Source: Prorocentrum cordatum (Eukaryota; Sar; Dinophyceae; Prorocentrales; Prorocentraceae). Taken from it: a DNA stretch of 64,000 bases. Positions within the stretch are counted from its first letter, which is position 1. Each line of letters opens with the position of its first letter. The stretch is from NCBI GenBank assembly GCA_963575745.1, contig CAUYUJ010015289.1, positions 268,730 through 332,729 of the forward strand, read 5' to 3'. Below are positions 10,201 through 20,409 of this stretch, one piece after another. A model generated the notes under the pieces. It was not told the DNA's origin and did no database searches. It saw only the letters and a list, made by a program, of their open reading frames with translations. The translations under genes were made by a program, and so were the position numbers.

Positions 10201-10987
10201 GCGTAGGCCGTCACTATGCTGGACACCCCAGCCGCCCTCGCAAATGGCGAAGGCATCGCAGATCGCCGCCCCGCACGGATGGCAAGCTCGAATGTGAATC
10301 TGCGTAGGACGTCACTGCGATGGACCCCAGCAGCCCACAAAAGCTGCGACAATTCCGCAATTCAAAACACCCCAGGGATGGAGAGGTTTGATCTGAATCC
10401 GCGTAGGGCGCCACATATGCTGGACCCCTCAGCAGCCCTTGAAACAGGCAACACTTTCGCAGTTCCCAAACCCCCGAGGATGGGAAGATCGAGTGTGAAT
10501 ATGCGTAAGACACCACTGCACTGGACCCCTCAGCAGTCCTCGAAACTGGCGACGATGGCGCAGTTCGCAGCCCCATGAGGATGGTGAGGTCTACTATGAA
10601 TATTTGTACAGCACCACTATGCTGGATCCCCCAGTCGCCCTCGAAAGTGGCAACAATTTTGCAATTCGCAGCCACCCGGTGATAGTGAAGTCTGATCTGA
10701 ATACGCAAGGACTGCTCGACCCCCAGCAGCCCTTGAAACTGGCAACGTGCTCGCAGTTCGCAGCCCCCCAAAAGATGGTGAGGCCTGATCTGAATCTGCG
10801 TAGGATGTCACTTTACGGGACCCCCCCAGCAGCCCTCGAAACTGGCGACAGTGGCGCAGTTCGCAGCCCCACAAGGATGGTGAGGTCGAATCTAAATCTG
10901 CGTAGGACGTCACTATCCCGGACCCCCCAACAGCCCTCGAAACTGGCGAAAGTTTCGCAATTCGCAGCCCCTCAGAGACGGTGAGGT
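10201..10987 (+). repeat. 101-bp minisatellite, 8 copies
   Basis: Diverged units of about 101 bp. Each contains GCGTAGGACGTCACTATGC, then GGACCCCCCAGCAGCCCTCG, AAACTGGC, TTCGCAGCCCC and GGATGGTGAG, at roughly 10201, 10302, 10401, 10503, 10605, 10705, 10799 and 10900. The period is not a multiple of three, so open frames across it drift and are unlikely to be a protein. Confidence 0.92.
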
Positions 10988-11154
10988 CACATAGCACGGT
11001 GAGATAAGAGGCGAGCTGGCAGGCAAATACAGGCCAGATAATAGGCAGGAAGGACGAGGGGGAGGGAGGGAGGTGGGAGGAGTTGCGACCACAAGGCCCT
11101 AGTCAAAACGAAAACCCGACGCAGGAGGGACGGGAACAAAAGCAAAGACACGCA

Positions 11155-11400
11155 AACACACAAACAAACAAACAAACAAGCAAACACGCAAACAAGCAAA
11201 CAGCCAAACAAACGTACAAGCAAAACGAGACAAAACGAAACAGCGCAAAACAACACCACAAGCAAACAGCCAAACAGACAGCCGAACCAACAACCAACCG
11301 ACCAGCCACCCAATCAGCCAAACAAACAAACAGACAAACAAACGCAACAACGCAAAACCAAACAACAAGCAAATAAACAAGCAAACAACCAACCAACCAA
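11155..11400 (+). repeat. CAAA/CAAAC-rich tetranucleotide tract
   Basis: Imperfect CAAA, CAAG, CCAA and CAGC repeats about 245 bp long. Reverse-strand frames give only Val, Cys, Leu and Phe reiterations. Confidence 0.93.
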
Positions 11401-11422
11401 GAAAATAATAAATAATAATAAT

Positions 11423-11427
<5 letters not shown>

Positions 11428-11512
<85 letters not shown>
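11428..11512 (+). repeat. 85-nt poly(A) tract
   Basis: Uninterrupted A run preceded by AATAATAATAATATTATA. No coding body is recognisable upstream (only minisatellite and CAAA repeats), so it cannot be assigned to a retroposed gene. Confidence 0.97.
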
Positions 11513-11514
<2 letters not shown>

Positions 11515-11603
11515 GCTGAGGTTTGGGGCCGTTCTCGGCCTCTGGGCGCTCCTGCCAGGCCCCAGGGGCCGTCAGAAGGTGGCCCGGGATGAGAATCGGG
11601 TCA

Positions 11604-11691
11604 CCTCCTCCTCCTCCTCCTCCTCCTCCTCCTCCTCCTCCTCCTCCTCCTCCTCCTCCTCCTCCTCCTCCTCCTCCTCCTCCTCCTCCTC
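11604..11691 (+). repeat. (TCC)n microsatellite 3
   Basis: About 29 perfect TCC units. Confidence 0.97.
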
Positions 11692-11715
11692 GTGGGCCGA
11701 AAGCTTCCGGGGGGG

Positions 11716-11838
11716 GGCAGGGGCGACTTCAGCAAAAACTCACGGCGTTGGTTTCTGATGAGTCCCAAGGCTCCCCGGGGAAGGGGGGGGACGACGTCAG
11801 CAAGAACTCACGACGTTGGGGGTCTTCGGATGAGTGGT
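11716..11838 (+). repeat. Diverged tandem duplication
   Basis: Two units about 66 bp apart share CGACKTCAGCAARAACTCAC, then GACGTTGG and GATGAG. No gene. Confidence 0.7.
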
Positions 11839-11989
11839 GGTACGGGGGGAGCATGAGGTGGGCATGATGAGGAAAAGCAGGGGTGCGAGCGGAACAAAAT
11901 GCGCTCAGAAGGGAGATGGGAAGATGGAAAAGTAGGAGCAGTGAGAACGGAGAGTAAAGTAGACGCGAATATCGCGAATCACCGACGGA

Positions 11990-12150
11990 ACATCAATGGG
12001 TACTGAAGGGGGCTGCGCATATATACATTTGTATACACACAGATATACAAAGACATATAAATATATATATAGAGAGAGATACACATACATACACACATTT
12101 ATACATACGCATATGCATACAGGCGTGCAAATATACAACATGTACCAAGA
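11990..12150. repeat. ATAC/ATAT-rich microsatellite region
   Basis: Imperfect ATACAC, ATATAT and AGAGAG runs. Confidence 0.85.
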
Positions 12151-12750
12151 TAATACTGTAACCGTATATACCACTACACAGTAAAACGATACACATGTCT
12201 GCCAAAAGCTGGACTCAGACCTGCCCTTCTCTGGTTCGCTGCACTCCTGCGCGACAAGCTCCGCATGCCAGGTAGACACCTGTCATTTCCTTCTCTGATC
12301 AAAGCGGCCGCACCTGCGCCGAGGCTCATGACCCGTCGCAAATGCTGCTAGAGCCCAATGGGACTACGAACACACACCAACAAATCGTGGGCTGCCATTA
12401 ATTTAGAAATCCCTTCCTGAATATTCTGCTTTCGGCCCCAATAGTTCCCGAAGCCCTGAGCAACTACCCTGTGACCGCCCCCTCGGATTCCTGAAACAAA
12501 CCCTCGGCGTCCGTGAGCGCACCATGTAGAAAGAAATACGTCAACACTCCACCAGTTAGCTCAAAGCTAGATTCCGAATGGGTCCCTGATGCACATCCAC
12601 GAGTCTGCGTAGTCACATCTATGGTTGGTGGTGTACAAATGCGCGAAGCCTATCTATAAAACTACAAACGTCGCGCATGCGCGCATCGTGGGTCCGCATG
12701 ACCCTCTGTTTGTGAACCCACCGGCCCTCTCAAGTTCCAAGCCCTGCACC
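12151..12750. other. No feature recognised
   Basis: Unique DNA with no convincing open frame or repeat. Confidence 0.4.
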
Positions 12751-13005
12751 TATCACCTCGTTGACGCCCCCGCTCGCGAGATGTCCTTTGGGGGTCCCCT
12801 GCCCCTTCACTTGCCCAACCTGCCCCAGGCGCCTCTATCCTGGTGGGGACACCCCACCCCCTCTGTTGTCTGGCCCCGCCCCATATCACCTCGCTGACAC
12901 CACCCACATGATGTGGCGATCCCCGCCACCACTCGCCGCCCCAATCCTCTCCCTGACGCCTCCGCTCGCGGAACCTGTCTTTTGGAGACCTGTCGCGTAG
13001 GGAAC
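12751..13005 (+). repeat. Diverged repeat, about three units
   Basis: ATCACCTCGTTGACGCCCCC (about 12752), ATCACCTCGCTGACACCACC (about 12884) and CTCTCCCTGACGCCTCCGCT (about 12947) begin three related C-rich segments. The first and third continue as GCTCGCG and TCTTTTGG-like words. Confidence 0.55.
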
Positions 13006-13009
13006 AGGC

Positions 13010-13225
13010 TAACGCTTTCCAGGAGGCCTCACTAGGGCCCAAAGACTGCACATGAGGGCCCCAAGCGCGGTCCACGCAACAATAAAGAGAGACTGCAAAG
13101 ACAGCCTGAGGTGACCCCTCACGCCCCAAAAGTACCCAAAGATGGTCAAAAAAGAGGCGCGAGACTATCAGAGGGCCCCAGGACGTACCCGAGATCGCCA
13201 AAGAAGGCCCCAAAATGATACCAGA
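13010..13225 (+). repeat. Degenerate AAGAYGGCCC-type tract
   Basis: Weak member of the family: GGCCCCAAG, CCAAAGATGG, CCAAAGAAGGCCCC. Confidence 0.55.
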
Positions 13226-13407
13226 TCCTGTGCTCCCCTAGTCGTCCGGACAACAATTCTAGGAATTCAATTGCAACCACCCTGGGGCGAGTCTTACACC
13301 AATTCTTAACCACAAATTCCTCGCGTTTCCATTAAGGGCTGGGGGCGACGGTGATTCGCCGCAGGTGCCTTCGATGCAGAAGCAAACCAGAATAATGCTC
13401 CTCAACC
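13226..13407 (+). repeat. Unique stretch with GATTCGCCG module, copy 3 (partial)
   Basis: 13335-13380 matches the core of the module at 3529-3740 and 4758-4945 (GGYGRYGGTGATTCGCCGCA, then CTTCGATGCA). Here the TCC run follows the core instead of preceding it. Confidence 0.6.
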
Positions 13408-13453
13408 ACCTCCTCCTCCTCCTCCTCCTCCTCCTCCTCCTCCTCCTCCTCCT
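13408..13453 (+). repeat. (TCC)n microsatellite 4
   Basis: About 15 perfect TCC units. Confidence 0.96.
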
Positions 13454-13539
13454 GCGCCTCTCCCGCTGGGCCTCTTTTCCACCTACTGGCTATCACCGCC
13501 GAGTCCATATTTTAATACTACGTCATCAATCCTGTCATC

Positions 13540-13609
13540 AGAATCATCATCATCATCATCAACATCATAATCATCATCATCCTCATCATCTCGTCATCAT
13601 CTTCATTTG

Positions 13610-13684
<75 letters not shown>

Positions 13685-13726
13685 CATCCTCATCCTCATC
13701 CTCATCCTCATCATCATCATCATCAG

Positions 13727-13765
<39 letters not shown>

Positions 13766-13774
13766 GATCATCAC

Positions 13775-13831
<57 letters not shown>

Positions 13832-13835
13832 GCTC
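13540..13835 (+). repeat. (ATC)n array with a CATCCT segment
   Basis: About 295 bp of ATC triplets with interruptions and an internal (CATCCT)n block at 13680-13710. All six frames are open and predict poly-His, poly-Ile, poly-Ser, poly-Asp, poly-Met or similar. Confidence 0.97.
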
Positions 13836-14099
13836 ATCATCTTGCCAGATTTGGTCACATACTGTAAGAATGAAAAAATAGAGGATAATAATTCGCCGGC
13901 CCAATGGGCCAGAGGCGTGCTAAGATCTCCGGTAACTACTTAACAATATTTCTAGTTCGCGCGCGCGGGGCGGCCCCTGGGGGGCCCCGGACGAAAAGTA
14001 TCCCGGCCGATCGCCGGCTGACCCCCGGGCGATCCCCAGGGGGGAGGCTATTTTTCGCCACCCCTCACGAGGATCGTGCCCTCCGAGGGGGGGGCTGCC
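13836..14099. other. GC-rich stretch, nothing recognised
   Basis: Contains GCGCGCGCGGGGCGGCCCCT at about 13958. No gene supported. Confidence 0.4.
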
Positions 14100-14262
14100 A
14101 ACGACTACCCCCTCTCCCGCCCCAAGGGGCCCCCAAGAGCCCTCCCAAGAGGCCCCAGGGGAGCCCAATACGCCGCCAAGGAGCCCCAAGACGCTCCCAA
14201 GAAGCCCCCAAGAAGCCCCCAAGACGGCCCCAAGAGGCCCCAAACAGCGCTCCAGGGCCAGC
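14100..14262 (+). repeat. Degenerate AAGAYGGCCC-type tract
   Basis: CCCCAAGACGCTCCCAAGAA and CCCAAGACGGCCCCAAGAGG words, in the same orientation as the other tracts. Confidence 0.7.
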
Positions 14263-14805
14263 GGAATGAGCGAAGCGATCAATAAAAACATAGTAGGCAG
14301 GACAGCAAGAGGGCAACAACAAAAAAATATTAGAGGTAAACTGGAGGACGAATGGGTGAAAAAAAACATGTATAAGCACGCAGAATCCCGCACACAAGTG
14401 CACGCATGAAAGTACATAAGCGCATGTAGCAGCGCGAGGATGAAGGTCAGACAGCAATGTGCAATTGAATCCGGCGACCCTGCCGCGAGTGTGCGGTGGA
14501 ATTCCAGGACGGTCTTTCTGATGCAATCCTGGGAAGCCCTCATTGAATCGTATTTTGTCCTCCATTCCCTCGCAGCCACCTTTGCCTCTCCAAGCTCACC
14601 AACCCGAGGTGAATGGAGCTACGTCGTAATCGATTCGAAGGGAAACCCTCTCCCTTTGATTCATTCCTCGCCGGGGCAAGGGGAGGGGGGGCATCTGGAA
14701 AGGGTCCCGGCGAGGTCCCTGGTCAGGATACGCTCCCCCCATTTCTCCTGATGGTTGAAAATCATTCCGACAACATTGGCCTTCCCTTCTTTCAGCATCT
14801 AGTTC
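14263..14805. other. No feature recognised
   Basis: Mixed DNA between two degenerate tracts. Overlapping short frames only. Confidence 0.4.
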
Positions 14806-15190
14806 CAAGACGCCCAAGATGAAGCAAGACGGCCAGAAAAACCATCAAGACGGCCCAAGGTGGACCCCAAGTGGACACACACCCGGGCCCCAAGAGGAGA
14901 AAATCTGCCAACATCCTACAAGTGTGTGAAGGATTTGAACACTCTTGCTTCTTCCAACTCTCACCGACAGCAAGAGAGGCCCCAGAGATCGCCCCAAGAC
15001 AGCCCAAGAAGCTCCCAAGAGGGGCCCCAGAGGGGAAACACGAACTGACATGTCGAGCCCTCCGCCTCGAAATGGACCCCGAGACCGCCAGGCGGCCCCC
15101 AAGAGGCCCAGAGGAGGCCCCAGGAGCACCCCAGGAGATCCCCACGAGGTCCCAAAGAACCCCCCAAGAGGCCACACAAGGGACAATTGT
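14806..15190 (+). repeat. Degenerate AAGAYGGCCC-type tract
   Basis: Interrupted at 14900-14950 by unique sequence, then CCCAAGACAGCCCAAGAAGC, CCCAAGAGGGGCC and similar words to 15180. Confidence 0.65.
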
Positions 15191-15408
15191 GCATGAAAAA
15201 GACCTCTGGCCCACGACCCAGGCACAGTGGCGAGATGGGCCAAAAGCAATTAGATGTAGGTAGCACGGTGTATTGTCTCTTCACAAATCTCGAAATATTT
15301 TTCAAGCCGCTTCGTTCGCTCCGCGGTTCCCTCGCTGTTTTCCCAGGACCTCTTGATCCCCATGTCAGGGTCAGCGGAACCGACCCGAAAGCCTCTCCAA
15401 TAAACCAA

Positions 15409-15428
15409 AACACACACACACACACACA
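15409..15428 (+). repeat. (CA)n microsatellite
   Basis: About ten CA dinucleotides. Confidence 0.9.
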
Positions 15429-15512
15429 ATGAAACGCTGTCGCGGAGCACACGAAAACGAAATACCGCACCACGTACTCAATAAACCAACTGGGCAAGCC
15501 TGGTTGAAGAAC

Positions 15513-15830
<318 letters not shown>

Positions 15831-16091
15831 GCCACGTGTTGTGGGGGCGGGGACACACGCGATGGAAACAGGGCTGTCCAATTCTGCTCGCTGGAAAGGA
15901 CAGGAAAACGCGTATGCCACAAAAGAAAAGGAGAAAGAGAGGAATATCACGAAGAGGCGAAGCGAAAGTAAACGTCGAAGAGGTGAGAAATCGGACCCAA
16001 GCATACTGTCGACTGGCCAATGTCACCCCCCACAAACCCTTTTGTGAAAATATGATGCGTGAGCAGGGCCTCGCGCGCACCATGTTACATA
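15831..16091. other. No feature recognised
   Basis: Unique DNA between microsatellites. Confidence 0.4.
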
Positions 16092-16116
16092 GACAAACAA
16101 ACAAACAAACAAACAA

Positions 16117-16151
<35 letters not shown>

Positions 16152-16240
16152 AACAAACAAACAGACAGACAGACTGACAGACAGACAGACGGTCAGCCAC
16201 AAGGCAGACAGATAGACAGACAGACACACGAACGAACGAA
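16092..16240 (+). repeat. (CAAA)n/(CAGA)n tetranucleotide tract
   Basis: Alternating pure CAAA and CAGA blocks up to 16192, then imperfect CAGA and ACGA words. Ends about 45 bp before the start of the helicase ORF frame. Confidence 0.95.
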
Positions 16241-16284
16241 CAGGTACGAACAACACAACAGCAAACAAATGCCTGTGGATCGCG

Positions 16285-19200
16285 GTGTGGCTACATCGGG
16301 AAATGTGGGGTCGTGCTGGAGCGGTCGGGCCGTCGCCCAGCTCCCCCGCCAGCGAACAGAGCCGCCCCGTTGCAGCCGCGGGGGCGACGCCATCGACCGA
16401 CGACGGACGCCGAAAGGCGGGAAGCCGAGGGCGGCGGGACACTGCGAGCGGGCAGCCGGGCAGGCGAGGAGGGCCACGGAGCGCCAGCCAAGGGGGGCGG
16501 GGGCGGGGGCCTGAAGAGATTGATGAGGAGGAGCGGAATTGCTGCTTGCTCGCCGCTCCTACCGGGTGCGCCTCGTTCCAGTTGAAATATGGCGCGACCA
16601 CCCTGCACAGGGCGTTCGGTGTGCTGGATGAGATGAGCATGATCGGGCGGCAGATGCTGGGCAAGATCGAGTTCAAGGTACAGGATACTCTTGGTGTTGC
16701 GGCGAAGCGCGCGGCGCAAGGTGCGAGGCCAGTGTATCTCGGCGGGAAGGATGCCGTGCTCGCCGGGGATCCGCAGCAGGCGCCGCCAATCGGCGATGAC
16801 CCCCTGTACCGGATGGGCGCGTATGGGGGGTCTGCGAAAAACAAGCCCAGGGGGGCGGAGCGGACCCCCGACGACGCCTGGAGCACGGACAGGTTAGTGA
16901 ATAATAGGAGTTTCGTGCGCGATACGTTCCAGGACGTGGCCGTGCTCCGGCGCGTGCACCGGTGGCACGGTGAGAAAGAGGGGCTGTCGAAGGAGCGGCA
17001 GGCGGAGTACAGGCAGGATGCTGATCGCTTTTTGGAGGTCACGAAAGGCATGGCGCAGTGCACCTGGGAGCAGCGGGATCATGCGTGCTTCAAGCGCCGG
17101 AACAGGACGGTGCTGCAAATGACCAAGGAGGGGAGGGAGGAGCTGGCGGCCTTCGAGACGGCCCCGCTGCTGATGGACGGCAGGAAAGATCGGGCCTCGG
17201 GTGCATGTGGCGCCGATAGAGTGAACATGGAGAGGTTGTACCAGGTAGCCGCTGCGAGTGGTAAGCCCATCGCGGCGTTGCGTGCCTACCACGACAAAAA
17301 AGAGAAAAAGCAGAAGGCTAGGCCAGACCAGATGGCGTCCGAGGACTTCCGCGGACTCGAGAACGAGCTGTACGTCTGCGAACGAGCCCGCGTACTGTTG
17401 ACTCAGAACCTCTGGGTTGAAGCGGGGCTCATGAACGGGGCGATGGGCACGCTGAGCGGCTACATGTGGCCCGAAGGCGCCGACCCGCACAATGGCGCTC
17501 GGCCGGATTTGCAGGCGCCCCTCTGCGTGTTCGTCGAGTTCGATGATATCGATCTAGGGACAGACGGGCAGGGTCGGCCGCGGTCGTTTTTCCCGGGAGA
17601 CGAGGAGCGGCGGAACTGGGCGCCCATTTGGAGGCAGAGAGTGTCTTCCACCATGGAGGAGGGCGTGTGGCGCGAGGACTGCCCGTTGCAGCTGGCATGG
17701 GCGTTGACGCACTGGAAGGCGCAGGGGATGACGTCGGCGAAAGTCCGCGTGCACCTGTCAGCGAAGACCGCGGCCGTTGCAGGGATCGGCTTCGTCGCCA
17801 CGACGCGCGTCAAGCATCCCTGGGACTTGGTGTTCGAGGAGGACCTGCCGGAATATGCGGATTTCATGAGGGCCAGGCATACGACGGCGTTCCGGGAGCG
17901 GCGACGCTTCGAGTTGCGGCTGGAGGCTCGCGCTTCCCGCACGTTGCGGAAATACGGGTACTGCGAGGCGGACTGCTGGACTGAGGGGGAGAAACGCGCG
18001 GCGGAGACATTGCTGGGTCGTTTGAAGACCGTTGCCGCGGCTAAGACGGAGAAGTTGAGAGGGGCGGGCAGAGTGGTGGATGAGGACACTTGGCTGTGGG
18101 GTGAGGAGGGGCCGCCGTTCGCGTCCGAGCTCGACAGCGCCGTTGCTGCCGAGGCTGGAAAGGACGACGTCGCGGCGCGGCGCCTCCGTGCCCTGGCCGA
18201 AAGGCTTCTGGACCGGAGGCGAGTGCGCTTCGCGACGCGGGAGGAGAAGGGCGCCGCGCGGGATCTGCTTGTTGATGTCGGTGCCCTCGCTGCTTCTGCG
18301 CCCCGGGAGGATTTGCGCGAAAGTCTGACGGCTGCTGCCGGGCGCCTGACGCATGAGTCTTCGAGTTCGGGTGACAGGGAGGGGTTCCTGCGCGGCGTGG
18401 TCGACTTGATGGTGGAGCGGTGGGAGGCGTCTGGGGCGTGGGATGAGCGAGTGTTCGATTCCGTGGCTCCGAGCATGGGTCCGCTGCATATGAGCGCCGC
18501 GAAGGAGGCTATGGGCGCGCTGGTGGCCCCGCGCCTGCATAAGAGTTTGGATAAGGCGGCGAAGAGGATGAAGGACGCGTTCGGGGACGTCCGCGGTGGC
18601 TGCGCGCTGCGCATGGACAAGTGGGTCGTGAACGCGCGAGCGGAGAGCGCGCTGGCAGAGGGAAGGCTGGAGGGCCAGGCGCTGGAGTTTTTCTTGACGG
18701 TGGCGAGGCAATTGCGCGCGGGGTTGGAGCTGCCGACGACTGTGGCTTCGGCAAAGGTAGGCCGGCACGCTGGTGCAGAGGAGACCCCGGAGCATTTTGC
18801 CCGGATTGCGCACAACTGGACGAGCTCGCGGGATGCGAACTCCGTGAGTGACAAGCAGGTGTTGCTAATGGTCGTCGCCGTGGACCCTTTGAGCGGATCT
18901 GGTGTCGCGCAGGACTGGATGTTTGCGAGCGTTGCGTCTGGTCGGCCGGGGGAGGCGCTCGGGCGAGCCGGGTCTCTCGCAGTGCGCGTGCACGATCGGG
19001 CCCGCAGGGAGGACGTGGCAGGGCGAATCGCCCGGAATATCGACGCACTGCTGCGGCCGCTCGGTGCCAGTGCTGGGCGGCTCTCGCCGGCGGTGGAGTT
19101 CGGGGACGCGCCGCGCGGTCGTGTTCCCTCGCAGAGGATCGCCTGCGCGCTCGGGCTTCTGCTGGGCCGCGTCGGGCGCTTGGCGAATGCGGGCGTGCTG

Positions 19201-19998
19201 GATGCGTCGGCGGAGTCCTTCGTGCCTGACGTGCGTCGCGTGCTGCGGGGCGCGTTCGCGTCGTTCCGGGCGGGCGTCGGCACGCGGGGGGCGCGGGATG
19301 TCATGGAGTTGTTGCTTTCGGAGCAGGAATGCCGCGACGTTCTGGGCGCGTTCGGCGTCGCGCCTCGCGCGGGTGCTTCGGCGCCCAGCGCGACAGGCGC
19401 GAGCTTGCCGAGGGCGGCTGTGCCACGGGAAGCGGCGGGTGAGGCTGGCGAAGAGGAGGGCCTGGAGAGCGCGTCGACGTTGTCGTTTGCCACGTGGAAT
19501 ATCGCTGGTGGGCATCGCTCGGCCGCGGCGCCGCCCTCCTGGAGCGACCGCGACCAGCGCGCGGCGGCCCTGGGCGAAGTGCTCCGTTGGAGGCAGGCGC
19601 GCGGGGTTGATGTCGCTGCTCTGCAGGAATGCGAGGGCGAGGAGGCGTACAAGGAGCTGGAGGCGGAATTCCATTTGGTCGGCGTGGCCCATGCGCACGA
19701 GTCCAGGGGGCACGTGCACCTGCACGTGAGGCGCGGTCTGCGTGCGGAAGGCAAGGCTTTGTCAGGGGAGGACCCGTGCGTGCTGTGCCGGGTCGAAGTG
19801 GCGGGGGCGCGGGCGGCGCGGGGTGGGCGAACGTGGCGGCGGTCCACTTGCCCGCGGGTGCGGCATGGGAACGGCGTCACGCGATACTTCAGAAGATTAC
19901 GAGGACTTGCGCGGAAGTTTGCGACCGGCTGCTCATTCTGGGCGACATGCACAGCACGGACTCCCAGGTGCAGGCCGCCGTGGAGCAGCTGCGTTTGA
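16285..19998 (+). CDS. PIF1-like helicase fused to EEP nuclease (5'-truncated)
   Basis: One 1237-codon frame. Residues 1 to about 75 are low-complexity and probably not part of the protein; recognisable similarity starts near residue 76 (EEIDEEERNCCLLAAPTG). Seen motifs: Ia AAPTGCASF (90-98) and TTLHRAF (105-111); II LDEMSMIG (114-121); III LAGDPQQAPPI (159-169); RVLLTQNLWVEAGLMNG (about 369-385); ALTHWKAQGMT (about 472-482) and GFVATTRVKHPWDL (about 502-515), equivalent to PIF1 motifs V and VI. The C-terminus opens an endonuclease/exonuclease/phosphatase domain, FATWNIAGG (about 1066) and DVAALQEC (about 1109). PIF1 family members are 5'-3' ATP-dependent SF1B helicases. Walker A (GxxGxGKT) is absent, and HRAFGV joins straight to LDEMSM although family members usually have tens of residues between. 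No introns are evident. Probably a degenerate mobile-element or retroposed gene; ATPase activity is unlikely as it stands. Confidence 0.85.
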   Translation: MWLHREMWGRAGAVGPSPSSPASEQSRPVAAAGATPSTDDGRRKAGSRGRRDTASGQPGRRGGPRSASQGGRGRGPEEIDEEERNCCLLAAPTGCASFQLKYGATTLHRAFGVLDEMSMIGRQMLGKIEFKVQDTLGVAAKRAAQGARPVYLGGKDAVLAGDPQQAPPIGDDPLYRMGAYGGSAKNKPRGAERTPDDAWSTDRLVNNRSFVRDTFQDVAVLRRVHRWHGEKEGLSKERQAEYRQDADRFLEVTKGMAQCTWEQRDHACFKRRNRTVLQMTKEGREELAAFETAPLLMDGRKDRASGACGADRVNMERLYQVAAASGKPIAALRAYHDKKEKKQKARPDQMASEDFRGLENELYVCERARVLLTQNLWVEAGLMNGAMGTLSGYMWPEGADPHNGARPDLQAPLCVFVEFDDIDLGTDGQGRPRSFFPGDEERRNWAPIWRQRVSSTMEEGVWREDCPLQLAWALTHWKAQGMTSAKVRVHLSAKTAAVAGIGFVATTRVKHPWDLVFEEDLPEYADFMRARHTTAFRERRRFELRLEARASRTLRKYGYCEADCWTEGEKRAAETLLGRLKTVAAAKTEKLRGAGRVVDEDTWLWGEEGPPFASELDSAVAAEAGKDDVAARRLRALAERLLDRRRVRFATREEKGAARDLLVDVGALAASAPREDLRESLTAAAGRLTHESSSSGDREGFLRGVVDLMVERWEASGAWDERVFDSVAPSMGPLHMSAAKEAMGALVAPRLHKSLDKAAKRMKDAFGDVRGGCALRMDKWVVNARAESALAEGRLEGQALEFFLTVARQLRAGLELPTTVASAKVGRHAGAEETPEHFARIAHNWTSSRDANSVSDKQVLLMVVAVDPLSGSGVAQDWMFASVASGRPGEALGRAGSLAVRVHDRARREDVAGRIARNIDALLRPLGASAGRLSPAVEFGDAPRGRVPSQRIACALGLLLGRVGRLANAGVLDASAESFVPDVRRVLRGAFASFRAGVGTRGARDVMELLLSEQECRDVLGAFGVAPRAGASAPSATGASLPRAAVPREAAGEAGEEEGLESASTLSFATWNIAGGHRSAAAPPSWSDRDQRAAALGEVLRWRQARGVDVAALQECEGEEAYKELEAEFHLVGVAHAHESRGHVHLHVRRGLRAEGKALSGEDPCVLCRVEVAGARAARGGRTWRRSTCPRVRHGNGVTRYFRRLRGLARKFATGCSFWATCTARTPRCRPPWSSCV

Positions 19999-20283
19999 AG
20001 GACACCTGGCACGAGGGTCGTTCTTGGGGCTGCCCCGGGAACAAATTTTACTCGGGTCTCGGCGAGAGGGGGGCTGTCGGCCAGAGACGGGACCGGGTTA
20101 TATTCGGGGCGGAGCTTTGGGCGGAGGTGCATTTGGTAGGGAAGGGGAAAGTGTTCTTCGAGGGCTGCGAATTCCATTTGTCAGACCACTTTGGGCTGTT
20201 CGGGTATGTGCGTGCCCATGCGTGCTTCGGTTCTCGCGAGCATAAGATGAGGGCCCTGGCGATAAAATTCGCGATAGTTTCCC
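19810..20283 (+). pseudogene. Frameshifted C-terminal half of the EEP domain
   Basis: The EEP domain begun at about 19474 continues in a different frame: NVAAVHLPAG, LLILGDMHS (about 19930), DRVIFGAELW (about 20093) and LSDHFGLFGYV (about 20177). These match the GDxN-type, DxxL/I and SDHxGL motifs of the EEP fold. The switch lies in a G-rich run at about 19800-19830, where the upstream frame turns into Arg/Ser-rich sequence without EEP motifs. The cause could be a real indel, an assembly error or programmed shifting. The downstream frame stays open into a GC-rich stretch and poly(A), so no natural stop is identifiable. Confidence 0.8.
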
Positions 20284-20354
20284 CCCCCCCAGCCACGGCC
20301 GCAGCCGCAGCCCCGACCGCAGCCGCGGCCGCGGCTGGAAAAGGAAAACCACCA

Positions 20355-20409
<55 letters not shown>

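Noticed and set aside
11155-11512. Retroposed gene ending in the 85-nt poly(A)
   Set aside because: The sequence before the A run is only CAAA-type repeat and minisatellite, with no coding body, and A runs in this genome can expand locally (55190-55239).
13365-13943. Poly-His/poly-Ile/poly-Asp proteins in ATC and GAT arrays
   Set aside because: Triplet microsatellites are open in every frame; no start context or flanking domain supports translation.
17460-20177. 905-codon open frame on the minus strand opposite the helicase
   Set aside because: It is a shadow of the GC-rich forward gene: no motifs, Ser/Arg/Pro-rich, while the forward frame has ordered helicase motifs.
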